DNA of 64,000 bases from NCBI GenBank assembly GCA_037176905.1, contig JBBBWG010026524.1, forward strand, positions 1 through 64,000. The letters run 5' to 3'. Below are positions 1 through 10,637 of this stretch, one piece after another. The notes below the pieces were generated by a model. The model saw only the letters and a list, made by a program, of their open reading frames with translations. It had not been told where the DNA came from and ran no database searches. The position numbers were made by a program, and so were the translations under genes. Source of the DNA: Azolla pinnata. Taxonomy: Eukaryota > Streptophyta > Polypodiopsida > Salviniales > Salviniaceae. Each line of letters begins with the position of its first letter. Within the stretch, counting starts at the first letter, position 1.

Positions 1-651
1 GCGTACGAGCTGCCGGCGGGCGCCCGGCTGGCGCGCACGCCGCTGGCGCCGCCGCTGGCGCCGCTGGCCAGCCTCTACTACTACGTGCGGCTGGAGTCGG
101 TGTGGGTGGGGCCCGCGCGCATCGACGCCGCCGCCGCCGGCCCGCCGGTTTCACACCTGTCCGCCGCCGCCGGCGGCACCATCTTCGACTCGGGCACCGC
201 CGTTTCGCACCTGGCGCCCGGCCTGTACGACGCGCTGGCCGGCCACCTCCGCCGGCAGACGCGCCACCTCCGCCCCTTCTCGCTCCCGCCTCCCTCTTCC
301 TCTTCCTCTTCTTCATCGGAGCTGTGCTACCGCGTCCCGAAATCCGCCACCGAGCTCCCCGCGCTGCCCCCCGTCACTCTCCGCTTCGCCAGCTCGGTTT
401 CACACTTGTCCGGGCCCGCCCCCGCCCCCGCGGAGCTGCGGCTCGCGCCCCAGGCTCTCCTCTACCCCACCGCCGTCGACTCCCGCGGCATCGTCCTCTG
501 CCTCGCCTTCGCCCGATCCCCCGCCTCCGCCTCCTCCCCCGGCCTCAACGTCATCGGCAACTACCAGCAGCAGAACCACTGGATCGAGTACGACCTCGAC
601 TCCGCCTCCATCGGCATCGCCCCCGCCGTGCCCTCTTGCCCCACCAGCTAA
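1..651 (+). CDS. Aspartic protease, nepenthesin/CND41 type (A1 family), 3' part
   Basis: The reading frame is open from the first base, so the gene begins outside the window and only the C-terminal 216 residues are seen. The second catalytic motif is clear (GTIFDSGTAVSHL, Asp-Ser-Gly-Thr). Before it lies the family's YYYVRLESVWVG strand, and at the end the typical NVIGNYQQQNHWIEYDL block and a Gly-Ile-Ala-Pro strand. Plant A1 proteases of this type are single-exon secreted or plastid endopeptidases with two Asp-based lobes; the first Asp lobe is not in view. Composition is odd: third positions are almost all G or C and there are Ala/Pro/Ser runs, unlike the AT-rich genes downstream. The Ser run near residues 99-106 and two extra Val-Ser-His-Leu stretches look like lineage-specific insertions. 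The family call is firm; substrate and compartment are unknown. Confidence 0.88.
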   Translation, partial: AYELPAGARLARTPLAPPLAPLASLYYYVRLESVWVGPARIDAAAAGPPVSHLSAAAGGTIFDSGTAVSHLAPGLYDALAGHLRRQTRHLRPFSLPPPSSSSSSSSELCYRVPKSATELPALPPVTLRFASSVSHLSGPAPAPAELRLAPQALLYPTAVDSRGIVLCLAFARSPASASSPGLNVIGNYQQQNHWIEYDLDSASIGIAPAVPSCPTS

Positions 652-1940
652 AGCTAAAGCTACTTGCTTGCTTCATCAACGCCCCAGCATTATCATCATC
701 GTATGTACTAGTAGTCGTAGCTGCTTTGCTGGGTTATGTATGCATGCATATAGCCCATCCCCAATCCTAATCCCCAATCCCCAATCCCCAATCCCAATCC
801 CCAATCCCCAATCCCAATCGCAATTGCAAACAAGACAAAGCCAAGAAGAAAGCGAATTTGCAAAAGCCAGAAAGCTTAAAAGGGAAAGCGGCTGAGTCAA
901 ATGGAGTTTGTCCCCAAATTTGACCCCCCCTTGCCACCTCCTGGTCAAAATGGGACGTTTGTGCTAAACAAGGCCCAACGAAACTGATGGTGTTTTGTTG
1001 TTTGTTGGCGGTGCCCGCCCCCGATGATCACGGTTTTGATCAAAATCGATTCTCTCTTCTTCTTCTTCTTCTTCTTCTTCACCTTCCCTTCTTCTTTTCT
1101 TCTTTGCCCAATGGAACACACACAGCTGCTCTCTTCCCAGTTTTTTTTTTCCCCTTCCCACCATTTTCCCATTTTCTTGCTTTTCTTGTTGGTTCTTGTT
1201 GGGGGGGCCCTCTCTCTCACGGGTCTTGTGTGCCCATATGCACCCATGCAATTTTGCATCTATGCATATGCTCTTCTTCCCAACGCTCACATGCATGCAT
1301 GCATTCATGCGTGTGTTGCAAGACCATCGATCTCGACCATTATAACTTTTGCAAGCTGCAAGCAGTCCGCCCTCGCGAATGATTGATTCGAGCATGCGCG
1401 CGATTCGATGAGCCGCCGAAAATCTCGCGAGATTCGATCGATCAGCAGACGCAATAATGCTTGTTTGGGACCAGAAGAATGGTAGAAAACAACTTTAATG
1501 AAATGTTTCCGGATCGATTTGAGACACTATGACTATATTTCTCTTCAAAGAAACGGAAGCGAAAAACACATAGCATTCACTCGTAACGCTTGCAAAACTT
1601 GCATTCTGTGTCTTGCAAAAAAAACCAGAAGCATTTTTTGCAAACTTGCATCCTGTGTTTTGCGGAAACCAGAAGAAGCTTGCGAATGTTATGCGTTCTG
1701 TTGAGATACCGACGACTATAACCCCCCCCCCCCGTCTCATGCAGATGATGTGGTTTGGTCATCCTAAAGTTGTGAGAGAACACGCGGGCCTCTTCTTCTC
1801 GGGCGTGTTGGATGCAGAGCGGTCAAGTGTGAACGCGAACGGACACAACTCATGGAGTAGTTCGAATAATGCGTCATCAGCTCAGCTTGCTCTGCGCATT
1901 CGTGTCAAATCCCCAACAAAAAGAAAATTCCTCTGCTTCT
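652..1940. other. Spacer: 3' flank of the protease gene, low-complexity tracts, no gene seen
   Basis: No convincing coding region. It contains a C/A-rich tract of repeated 'ccccaatc' units (about 770-822), a short CTT run (about 1058-1080), alternating tgcatgca stretches (about 1290-1310), and a degenerate duplicated segment of about 50 bp around 1585-1690 containing 'cttgcat.ctgtgt.ttgc'. The open frames here change composition abruptly and carry no recognisable domain. Confidence 0.6.
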
Positions 1941-2045
1941 AGATGATCGATCGATCTGCAGAGGTTTGGCTCGATCGATCGATCGATTTGCAGAGATCTG
2001 GCTCGATCTACAGAGATCTGGCTCGATCGATCGATTGATCTGCAG
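1940..2045. repeat. GATCGATC-rich short tandem repeat
   Basis: About four imperfect copies of a 25-30 bp unit combining runs of gatc with 'tgcagag' and 'tctggctcgat'. It lies in the spacer between the aspartic protease and the SPD1-like gene. The unit recurs more loosely as gatcgatc motifs through 2300-4200. Confidence 0.75.
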
Positions 2046-2394
2046 ACTGCTTCCGATGCAGCACCAGAAACGCCTGTTTTTCCGCCTCACTGAGAGTAGC
2101 TCTCTTCCGATGGGGAAGAGAATTGCTTTATAAGCATGATGCTTGTCTGCTTCGACACGCCATTCCGACCCCATCGATTCATATGTCCATGGATGGCAAT
2201 GAATGGTCCATCATGAGCCGCAACATGTTGTGACAAACCATGATGATCGTGATAATGTTGATGATGATGCATGTCCCTTGAATCGATCCTAGGAATTCCT
2301 TCAAATGCTTTCGATCGATGTCTCGATCCCATCCCTTCATTCTTCCGATCGATGCCCCCATTGGTTTGATCAGAACCGGCAATCAAGTTCATCG

Positions 2395-2800
2395 TTGGGT
2401 TTGATCAGATCGATCCTGGCAATCAGAACCGATGAATCAGGTTCATACGTAGTTGGGGTTGATTAGATCGATCCAGTAATCTGAATCGGGCTCAGGGCTG
2501 GGGCTGGGGCTGGGGCTAGGGTTGATCAAATCGATCCACTAATTTGAATCAGGTTCATAGCTGGGGTTCATCGAACTGATCCAATAATCTGAATCACGTT
2601 CATGGCTGGGCTTGATCAGATTGATCCAATTATCAGAACCGATGAATCAGGCTATATAGCTGGGATTGGTCGATTGGGTAATCACACGGGCTTCGATCAT
2701 CACAACTGGTCAGTCAGGTTCATGGCTGGCTTTGATTAGATTGATCCGGTAATTAGAACCGATGAATCAGGCTCATAGCTGGGGTTGATCAATCTGGCAA
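2395..2800. repeat. Degenerate tandem array, unit about 60 bp
   Basis: A unit of the form 'ggttcatagctggggttgat' followed by 'cagatcgatccagtaatctg' recurs about seven times, at roughly 2402, 2460, 2523, 2568, 2613, 2733 and 2787, with substitutions and small length changes. A run of 'ggggct' repeats (about 2495-2520) sits inside it. No coding potential. Confidence 0.75.
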
Positions 2801-3036
2801 TAAAGAAAAACGAATCCATCGAATCCGTAAGTGGGTTGGATCAATCTAGTAATAGAAAGAAGAGCCGATCGATCGAATTTTCTTAATCGGGTTTTCGATC
2901 GATCTGGGAATTCGAATACGGGTGTATTCGAATTAGAAAAACGGGAGCATATCAAATTACATCTAACAAAATTATAAACTGCATTTTAACACCCACTCTT
3001 ATCTTCCACTAAAAAAATTAACACTCGATTAATTCC

Positions 3037-4198
3037 ATCAGTATAACGTTAATAGAAGAATTTATTCCTAAATTGATTCCCACGGATTGATCCTGATCCA
3101 TTCCCTTGCTATATATATTCAGGTAACAAAAGCTAGTAAGCTTATTTAGAATCTAATTGATTGATTACCGCATCGATCGATTGATCGAGCATTAATCAGT
3201 TAATCAATTTGATGTTAATTGAGTTTACAATAGATTGGAAACAAGATGTAATTCAAATGAATATCAATTCTGTCAGTATAATGTTACTCGAAGATTTTAT
3301 TCCTAAATCGCTTCCCGCAGATTGATTCTCATCCATTCCCTTGCTATAGATATTCGAGTAACAAAAGCTAGTAATTCTAGAATCTAATCGATCGATTACC
3401 GCGTCGATCGATTTTAATCGAGCATTAATCAGGTGATCAATTTGATGTTAATTGAGTTCACGATTGATTGAAAACAAGGTGTAATTTCAAATGAATATCA
3501 ATTTCGTCAGTATTATGTTAATCAAAGATTTTATTCCTAAATTGCTTCCCACAAATTGAATCTAATCGATTAATTACCGTGTCAATCGAGCATTAATCAG
3601 ATAATCAATTTGATGTTAATTGAGTTCACGATTGATTGAAAACAAGATGTATTTCAAATGAATATCAATTCTGTCAATATACCGTTAATTGAAGATTTTA
3701 TTCCTAAATCGCTTCCCACAAATTGAATCTAATCGATCGATTACCGCGTCGATCAATTAATCGAGCGTTAATCAGATAATCAATTTGATGTTAATTGAGT
3801 TCACAATTGATTGAAAACAAGATGTAATTCAAATGAATATCAATTCCATCAGTATAACGTTATAATCGAAGATTTTATTCCGAAATTGCTTCCCACAAAT
3901 CGAATCTAACCGATCGATTACCGCGTCAATCGATGTTAATCGAGCATTAATCAGATGATCAATTTGATGTTAATCGAGTTCACGATTGATTGAAAACAAG
4001 ATGTAATTCAAATGAATATCAATCCCGTCAGTATAACGTTATAATCGAAGATTTTTATTCCGAAATTGCTTCCCACAAATCGAATCTAACCGATCGATTA
4101 CCGCGTCGATCGATTTTAATCGAGCATTAATCAGATGATCAATTTGATGTTAATCGAGTTTACAAATTGATTGAAAACAAGATGTGATTCAAATGAAT
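3037..4198. repeat. Tandem repeat array, unit about 175 bp, about six copies
   Basis: Each unit carries in order 'cagtataacgtta', 'gattttattcctaaat', 'gcttcccacaaa', 'cgatcgattaccgcg', 'gagcattaatcag', 'caatttgatgttaat' and 'attgattgaaaacaagatgt'. The landmark 'attaccg' occurs near 3164, 3394, 3572, 3740, 3917 and 4097, so spacing is 168-180 bp except for a longer first interval of about 230 bp. Copies are similar but not identical. The length is in the range of plant satellites, but the array is short and borders the SPD1-like gene. Confidence 0.85.
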
Positions 4199-4309
4199 AA
4201 ATGGAGAGCATATTCCCCGTTTCCGTGTCTGTGGCTGAGAACGAGTTGAAAGTCAGAGAAATGGAAGAGTCGGCGCCGTACGAATCTCTTCCTGTTCTCG
4301 CCCGCCAAG

Positions 4310-4359
4310 AAACCCTAACCCTAACCCTAATCTCCTAACCCTAATCTCCTAACCCTAAC
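4310..4359 (+). promoter_or_regulatory. Telo-box cluster in the leader of the SPD1-like gene
   Basis: Five copies of 'ccctaa' are arranged as 'aaaccctaaccctaac', then spaced by 'tctc', followed downstream by further single motifs near 4399, 4454 and 4515. Short telomere-like motifs of this kind (AAACCCTAA, telo-box) are known in plant promoters and leaders. It lies about 270-320 bp before the ATG at 4628. Function here is inferred. Confidence 0.55.
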
Positions 4360-4627
4360 GCTCCGCCCCTGCAGCGCTGGAAGCAGACATAGCTGGGGAA
4401 ACCCTAATTTTGCGCAGATTGACTGGGCAAGCAGCCTTGGAAAGCTTCTCCGCAACCCTAAGTTTCAACCCGGCGGGACCGTCCCGTGGAAACCCCACGT
4501 TTTCAGCGCAGAAGCCCTAAATCCAGACCCCTCCTCATCTTCAGCAGGAGTGGTTTCATAAGCCAAGGAGGAAGGAAAGGAAAAAGTCCCGATTTGTAGG
4601 AGAGATTGTTCTGTTTTTCTCACCGAA

Positions 4628-7600
4628 ATGGGAAGTAATCTGCCTCTTGAGCTTCGGAGCTATGCAAATCTCATCTCCGATCGAGCGGCGATCCGTCCAT
4701 CTACGAGGGTTCCTAGGTACTCAATGGCGCAACCTAGAGGAAAACCGACTAGGAAAACCTTTGAGGACGCCTCTGGAAGAATCAATACAGAACATTCACG
4801 CTCGAAGCTGAGCTCTTTTACCCCGAGGTCTTCAAGGAATGCAGATTCCCTTCTGGGAGATGAAGAAAAGGGAAAAGAAGCTATAGAGGAATCATCGTCT
4901 CAGGAAATGCCGGAAGGGCCGATAGTTGTGTGTGATGACCTCGATGCCCTCTTGCAGGTATGTGTTCCCCAAAGTGCAAAACATTGTTGTTCGTTTTGTG
5001 TTTGATTCAAACAAAGTACTCCAAAATGCATAATAACACATAAGAAAATGGCAAACTGTGTATTCTTGCACATACTTGTGCTCTTGATGATGGTTTTGTA
5101 GATTGATACCTACTGTTTCATGCAGAGTTTTTGTGGCTATGTCAAATATCTAGGTAATGCCATATCCTTAGTGTATATGCAGTGATGCTAACAACAGCCC
5201 AAGTAGTATTCTTCAATATAACAGTTACTAACAGAAGTCATACCTCGCCGAGCACAATGTTCAGATCCTCTTAACTAGGAGTTCTCTCTGCATAAACGCT
5301 GTAGAAGAAGGCCTAACTCTAGGAAACAGCCGGTGCATAACAGAAAGGTAACTACTGAATTCACTGCTACAGCAAAGCACTACTTTAGATCTTCGAAGGA
5401 TCAATCTGCAAGGCCTGATTGCTGATGGTCAAGTTGAACTGTGAATTCAGAATTCACATACAGATTATTCTTCCTTAGCAGATTTAGTACCAATTACAGG
5501 TGCATGTTAACTGTGATCAAGTGAACTGTGAATTCAGAATTCACATACAGATTATTCTTGCTTAGCAGATTTAGTACCAATTACAGGTGCATATAAGCTA
5601 TGATCAAGTTGAACGGTGAATTCAGAATTCACACACAGATTTTTCTTTCTTAGCAAATTTAGTACCAACTACAGGTGTATGTTAACTATGATAAAATGTC
5701 AATGATATTCACAAAGAAAATGTCATTACGGGGTCTATTGGAGGCTCCCATGCAGAATCACAGGGAAAAGTCTTTTTTTGCTATGAAGAGGTCTGGCACT
5801 GCAGACGATCAATTGCTAGGGCAGATCAAACCATCACCTTCTAACTCCTTCAGCGTGCTTTTTTGATTCCTGTAACTAGTCTGCGCTCGTTTTATATGGT
5901 GCTTTAGATGGAACAACGTTGCTGAGCATTATATTTATGGTATGATCCACTGTTCTCTTGGGATGCAGGCCACTAGAAAAGTCCTCAGGCAAGACACCTT
6001 TGAATGCTTCCATAAGGTCTTCCACCTGCTTCTGAATGAAAATGGATCTGCCTTTGTGGGGATCACAATCCATCATGAGCTCCTACCTTCTTTGCTTTGC
6101 AAATCACCTCCTTGAGAGGATGGATTCTGTCTATCTATTTCTGCTTTTGTGTGAGGGCGTAATCCATGCATGCATAAATTCATGCGGTTAGAAGAAAGGA
6201 TGCACGTGTTCTACCTTTGTGATTTATCGAGAACACGACGTTTGATTGAGATATGCGAAGATTATATGAAGGCTCAATAAATACCTTATCCTTAATTCTC
6301 TGATGATTACATTGCGTCATGTGTTATAATTGAATGGATAGGTGGGCCTCTGTAGTTCATGTGAATTAAATCAATTCAAGTTGCAGCTCATGTGCCGATG
6401 TGTCAGATTGTTAATATGGCTTGTAATATGACATCACTGACATACGGAGATTGCATTCTATTGAGAGCATGATAGTGGGTTCTCATTTTTTATGACTGTA
6501 TTCCTTGATGTACACTGCAGATGGATATGTAGGTTTTTTGAAATTGAACAAAGTTGCATCCTTCATGCATACTGATGACATTTGTAAAGGATCACATTGA
6601 GAAGAACAGAGAGTCCATTTGTTTGGGTGGCACTTAGGAAAAGTTCACTAGTCGTTTTGTCTGGTTTTACAACTAAGCACACACAGTGAGTCCATGGTTT
6701 TAATCTTGTCATATCATTGGTCCTAATTTTTTAATCCCATGTGTAGGTTTTGCCTGAAGATATTAGAGATAAATTATCCGAACATCCTCGAAGGTCAGAG
6801 CTACTTGAGGTATGAAAGTTTAGATGCTCTTGTATCATTTTCGAAATTAATGGAACGTTCTAAAAAAAATCAAAGGAGGCAAGTGCAACAGATGGCAAAG
6901 CATAACTTCATTGATAGCACAATAACATAAGCAGAATATGAACCAGCTTGCAATTTTTATTTTCTCTTTTGTATTTAAAGCAGGTTATGTAGGTCCAGTG
7001 CCAGCCTTGGGCTGGTGATTGTAATGTAAAGTATGTAAAACAGCTAGATAATTAATGTTCAATTAAGATTAATTATGTGAGAGAATCGTAATCGCATATG
7101 TAATTGAGTAGCAAAAGCAAAGTGTAGACTAGAATACCAATTGTGCTCTCATGTAGAAAATGACAGCTCTCATCTTGATGTTGACCTCTTCTGCATCTTA
7201 CTTGGTCAAATTATCTTCTTTGACAACCTAGTCCTTGACTGGATTCCAAATATATATAGAGCTCTAGTTCTTCTGGTGCTTGCAGTTTGTCTTCAATTAA
7301 GAAGGTTGGAGGCTTGTCTCTGTTAAGATTGCTCTCCTCAATGGGTCAAATCATTGTGCTAGACATGCAACAACACTTGCATCAAATCATCATTGATGTC
7401 CGAGGCTTCTTCATTGAGTCATATACACAAAAGGTAGCAGATAGCCGAGTTGTTGTCAGTATCTTAGACACACCTACAGATGGGATTAGTGCATATACTA
7501 ACTTGATTACTCTGATACCATATAAATAATCATATATTTAATCTGTGCTAAATTTAATAATTATTTCAGGTGGTTCTAGATTTGGGCAGGTATCCAGAAG

Positions 7601-9420
7601 CACGCTTTCTTGGTGCTGGTGGAGGAGAGTTTCTACGCTCAGAAGAGGTCATTTTTTAAATTGTGTAAGATATCGCTCATATGCCCGAATATATCTATCT
7701 TAAGTTTTAGTTTTTTTCAGGTTACTAGAGAAGACCTTGATGTTGCTCAGGCAGCAGTTGGAGAATTTGGTGGGGATAATCGAGCTGGTATTGAAGGCAC
7801 TCTCCACCGAATTTCGGGTATTCGCAGCAGGAAGGGAACTATAGTCGGTTTGACTTGTAGAGTTGGTCGGGCAGTTACTGGACATGTCAATATGGCACGT
7901 GATCTTCTTCATCTTGGCCAAAGCATTTTGTTTTTAGGAAGGTATTTGCATCATCTACAGCCCACGCATGCCCATATACTTTTCATGTGTTCTATGTAAC
8001 ATATGAGCAGTAAATTCAACGTCCTCTACAGCATTATAACATAGTAAACACTGCAGGCCAGGTGTGGGGAAAACAACTGTGATACGTGAAATAGCTCGAG
8101 TTTTGGCTGATGAGCTTCATAAGAGAGTGGTATGAGACTTGTACCAAATTCATAATCGCTCCTATCTGCCCTACATGTGAGCAGTCACGTTCAGGTTTAT
8201 ACTTCAAATGGCAGGTGATCGTGGATACTAGCAATGAGATTGGTGGTGACGGGGATGTTCCACACCCTGCAATCGGGGGAGCTCGACGGATGCAAGTTCC
8301 AGATCCTTCGATGCAGCACAAGGTTATGGTTGAAGCTGTAGAGAACCATATGCCTGAGGTTGTTATTGTCGATGAAATTGGAACAGAAGCAGAAGCGCTG
8401 GCATGCCGAACTATTGCTGAAAGGGGTGTTATGCTAGTTGGCACCGCTCATGGTCAAACGCTTGAAAATATTATCAAGAATCCAACATTGTGCGATTTGG
8501 CAAGTTTTCATCATTTGTCATGTTTTAAGTTGTGGTGATACCTCTATGCATCCCAGGTTTTTTAAATTGATTTTTGCGTGCAACTATCAGGTGGGTGGTG
8601 TGCAAACAGTAACCTTGGGGGATGAGCAGGCTCGAGCAAGGGGTACTCAGAAGAGTGTGCTAGAACGCAAGGCCCCCTCCACTTTTCCGCTTCTCATTGA
8701 AATGCGGGAAAGAAGCCATTGGGTTGCCCATCAGGTTAGGAAGCCTAGAAATTCCGCATCGAATTAGTCTAAAGTCGCAAGCAATTTGATGCAATTTGAG
8801 TCATTCTAATTTTGATCATCTGAAAATGGTGCATGATAACTGGCCTTTGGATGCTTTGATATGTAGACTGATCGAAGTGTAGACAGTCTCCTCCATGGGA
8901 GGAAACCCATTGTTGAGGTAGGTCTATGATTGATTTATCTTGTTGTGTATGTATGCTGCCGGGAGCGCTTGATCTTCATGGGTTTGAGTCCGTAGGTTCG
9001 GATACGCGATGAGAACTTCAAAGTTGTGGTTGAGAGGAAGCTGTACGACTCTCAACTAAACAATAGGCTGGATGCTGATTACGAAGCCGGTTTCGGAGTG
9101 CCTTTCTTATCCACGATGAATGGTTTGAAGGTTCCACCCGAATATTCACAAGATACTTACGCGTGGGCATCGAAACTAGGTACACGATGAATGAGCCTCG
9201 ATGCACTTTGGCATCAATCTAGGTTTTCATTCAATCACAGAGTGTACTAAGAAAAAGGTTTTTGAATGCCTCTGAAGCTCTCAGAGTAATACTGGCTCTG
9301 TTTGCAGGTTACATTCAAGAGAAAGATGCGCTGGGCGATGACTATGACGAGGAGTATGGACTTGGCAACATTGGCAAGCGAGGATCAAGACGTGGTCCTC
9401 GTGGTATCAGACCCCGATAA
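4628..9420 (+). CDS. SPD1: Ycf45/SPD1-like plastid AAA-type ATPase
   Basis: Model: exons 4628-4957, 6747-6809, 7570-7647, 7721-7941, 8057-8129, 8215-8499, 8591-8734, 8867-8917, 8996-9179 and 9308-9420, giving 513 residues; all junctions keep frame. Residues 1-100 are Ser/Arg-rich and could be a plastid transit region. The core has Walker [10 protein letters not shown] (about 229-237), Walker B VVIVDEIG (about 305-311), and the family signatures [34 protein letters not shown] (19 or so residues after each other) and GTAHG. This matches cyanobacterial and algal Ycf45 and the Arabidopsis SEEDLING PLASTID DEVELOPMENT 1 family, related to SpoIIIAA ATPases and needed for plastid differentiation; its biochemical substrate is unknown. 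The intron at 8500-8590 starts with GC, not GT. Intron 1 (1.8 kb) holds tandem repeats and a retroelement fossil. The exact paralogue is uncertain. Confidence 0.85.
5428..5690. repeat. Three tandem copies of an 87-89 bp unit with a central palindrome, in intron 1
   Basis: Copies start near 5435, 5522 and 5611. Each carries the palindrome 'gtgaattcagaattcac' followed by 'agatt.ttc.t.cttagca', 'tttagtaccaa' and 'tacaggtg.at'. The copies differ at few positions, so the duplication is fairly recent. It lies wholly inside intron 1 of the SPD1-like gene. Confidence 0.8.
5876..6076 (-). mobile_element. Ty3/gypsy LTR-retrotransposon fossil (pol fragment)
   Basis: Read on the minus strand, this stretch resembles the segment of Ty3-type polyproteins between protease and reverse transcriptase, with the recognisable order PKRTVDH, then [11 protein letters not shown]. 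Only this short piece is recognised; no LTRs, other domains or target-site duplications could be made out. It is a broken remnant in intron 1 of the SPD1-like gene, in opposite orientation to the host gene, and probably old given its decay. The call rests on remembered family motifs. Confidence 0.6.
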
Positions 9421-10637
9421 CTTCACTGCCCCCGATAACTTCATTGGCAGAGTCGGCGAATGATGGCAGTGTGTACGTACTGATTGTATTCGTTTAAGGT
9501 TGCAGCAATCGCTGCTCCCTACCATCATTGTTTCATTAACGACTCCCATTCTTTCTTCTTTGTATAGCAGCAATTCATGGCTGAAACTTGTACATTACTG
9601 AAAATAAGGATTAGAATTTCTGTTCAATCATCTTGTGCATGATGCGATTCTCCCCATTTTATCGACCGATGTTGATCGATCTGGTCTCTTCTAAAGTAAT
9701 CAATCTTGAGCTCAAAATCTAGTGGCATGCAAAGGTTTGCTTATCGTAAATTGTGTTTTATCAACTACAACTCAGTCCAGATACAAAGTTCAGAAACTAA
9801 CAGTTGCATTCTGTTTCGTATCTTGAAGTCTGGTTGAGAAGTCAGTCACCTTCTCCTCTTTATCTGCAATGCGGGTTGTAACACAAATCAAAACAAATCC
9901 TACAAAAACCCTAAATGCCTAAAGAGTTTGGTTGAAGAAATTCACCAAGCTCACTCCATTTATATGTACAGATTCAGAAAACCATTTGTCGCAAGAGTTG
10001 GGTTGATGTGTTTATACTTCATCATGAGTTCTATGAACACAAAAATAAACATAGTTTCAGGATTAAGCACAAAAGAAGTTGCAAATATATAACATCAGAA
10101 GGAGATAAATTACAACTCCGTTCACAATATTTTTTTTCCCAATCGAGCTTGAATAACTAAGATGCCAGTTATGCAAGGACAATCAAACAGCACTTGGTTG
10201 ACACTAGGCTAAATCATTACATGATACGAAAGAATACAGTAGCCTTACTTCTTGAGCTTATTTTATGATATTAATATTCTTGCGGAAAATGGAATTGATT
10301 CTCCAGATACAGATTACCTTGAATATCCTACCTTAAAGAACAGCATTTGGAACAGGGGTACAAACTTGCTTCCCGCTGACTTGGGGTACATGCATATTTG
10401 TTCATAATTTTATCATGATCTATAACAGAAACAGGGAAAATGAAGCAGCGTAATTTTCTGTATCAACTACTGAGCTTTTATACATTACTAGTTCACAAGT
10501 CTGAGCTGAAGAAGAGAAATAATTTCGAAGGGATAAATCAGGCCAAAATAGTTAAGAAATTCATGAAAATCTTGGTACATTAGTGTTATGGTACACAGCT
10601 AAAGCCAAAAGATGATGGGATCAATAACCAACAGAGT
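9421..10637. other. Convergent spacer between SPD1-like and RNR2 genes
   Basis: AT-rich sequence that must hold the 3' UTRs of both converging genes. No coding region, repeat or RNA gene is recognised. Possible polyadenylation-type 'aataaa' motifs are scattered, but none could be assigned. Confidence 0.6.

Noticed and set aside
3037-4198. CRISPR-like array
   Set aside because: Whole 175-bp units are similar throughout, without short identical repeats alternating with unique spacers, and the DNA is plant nuclear.
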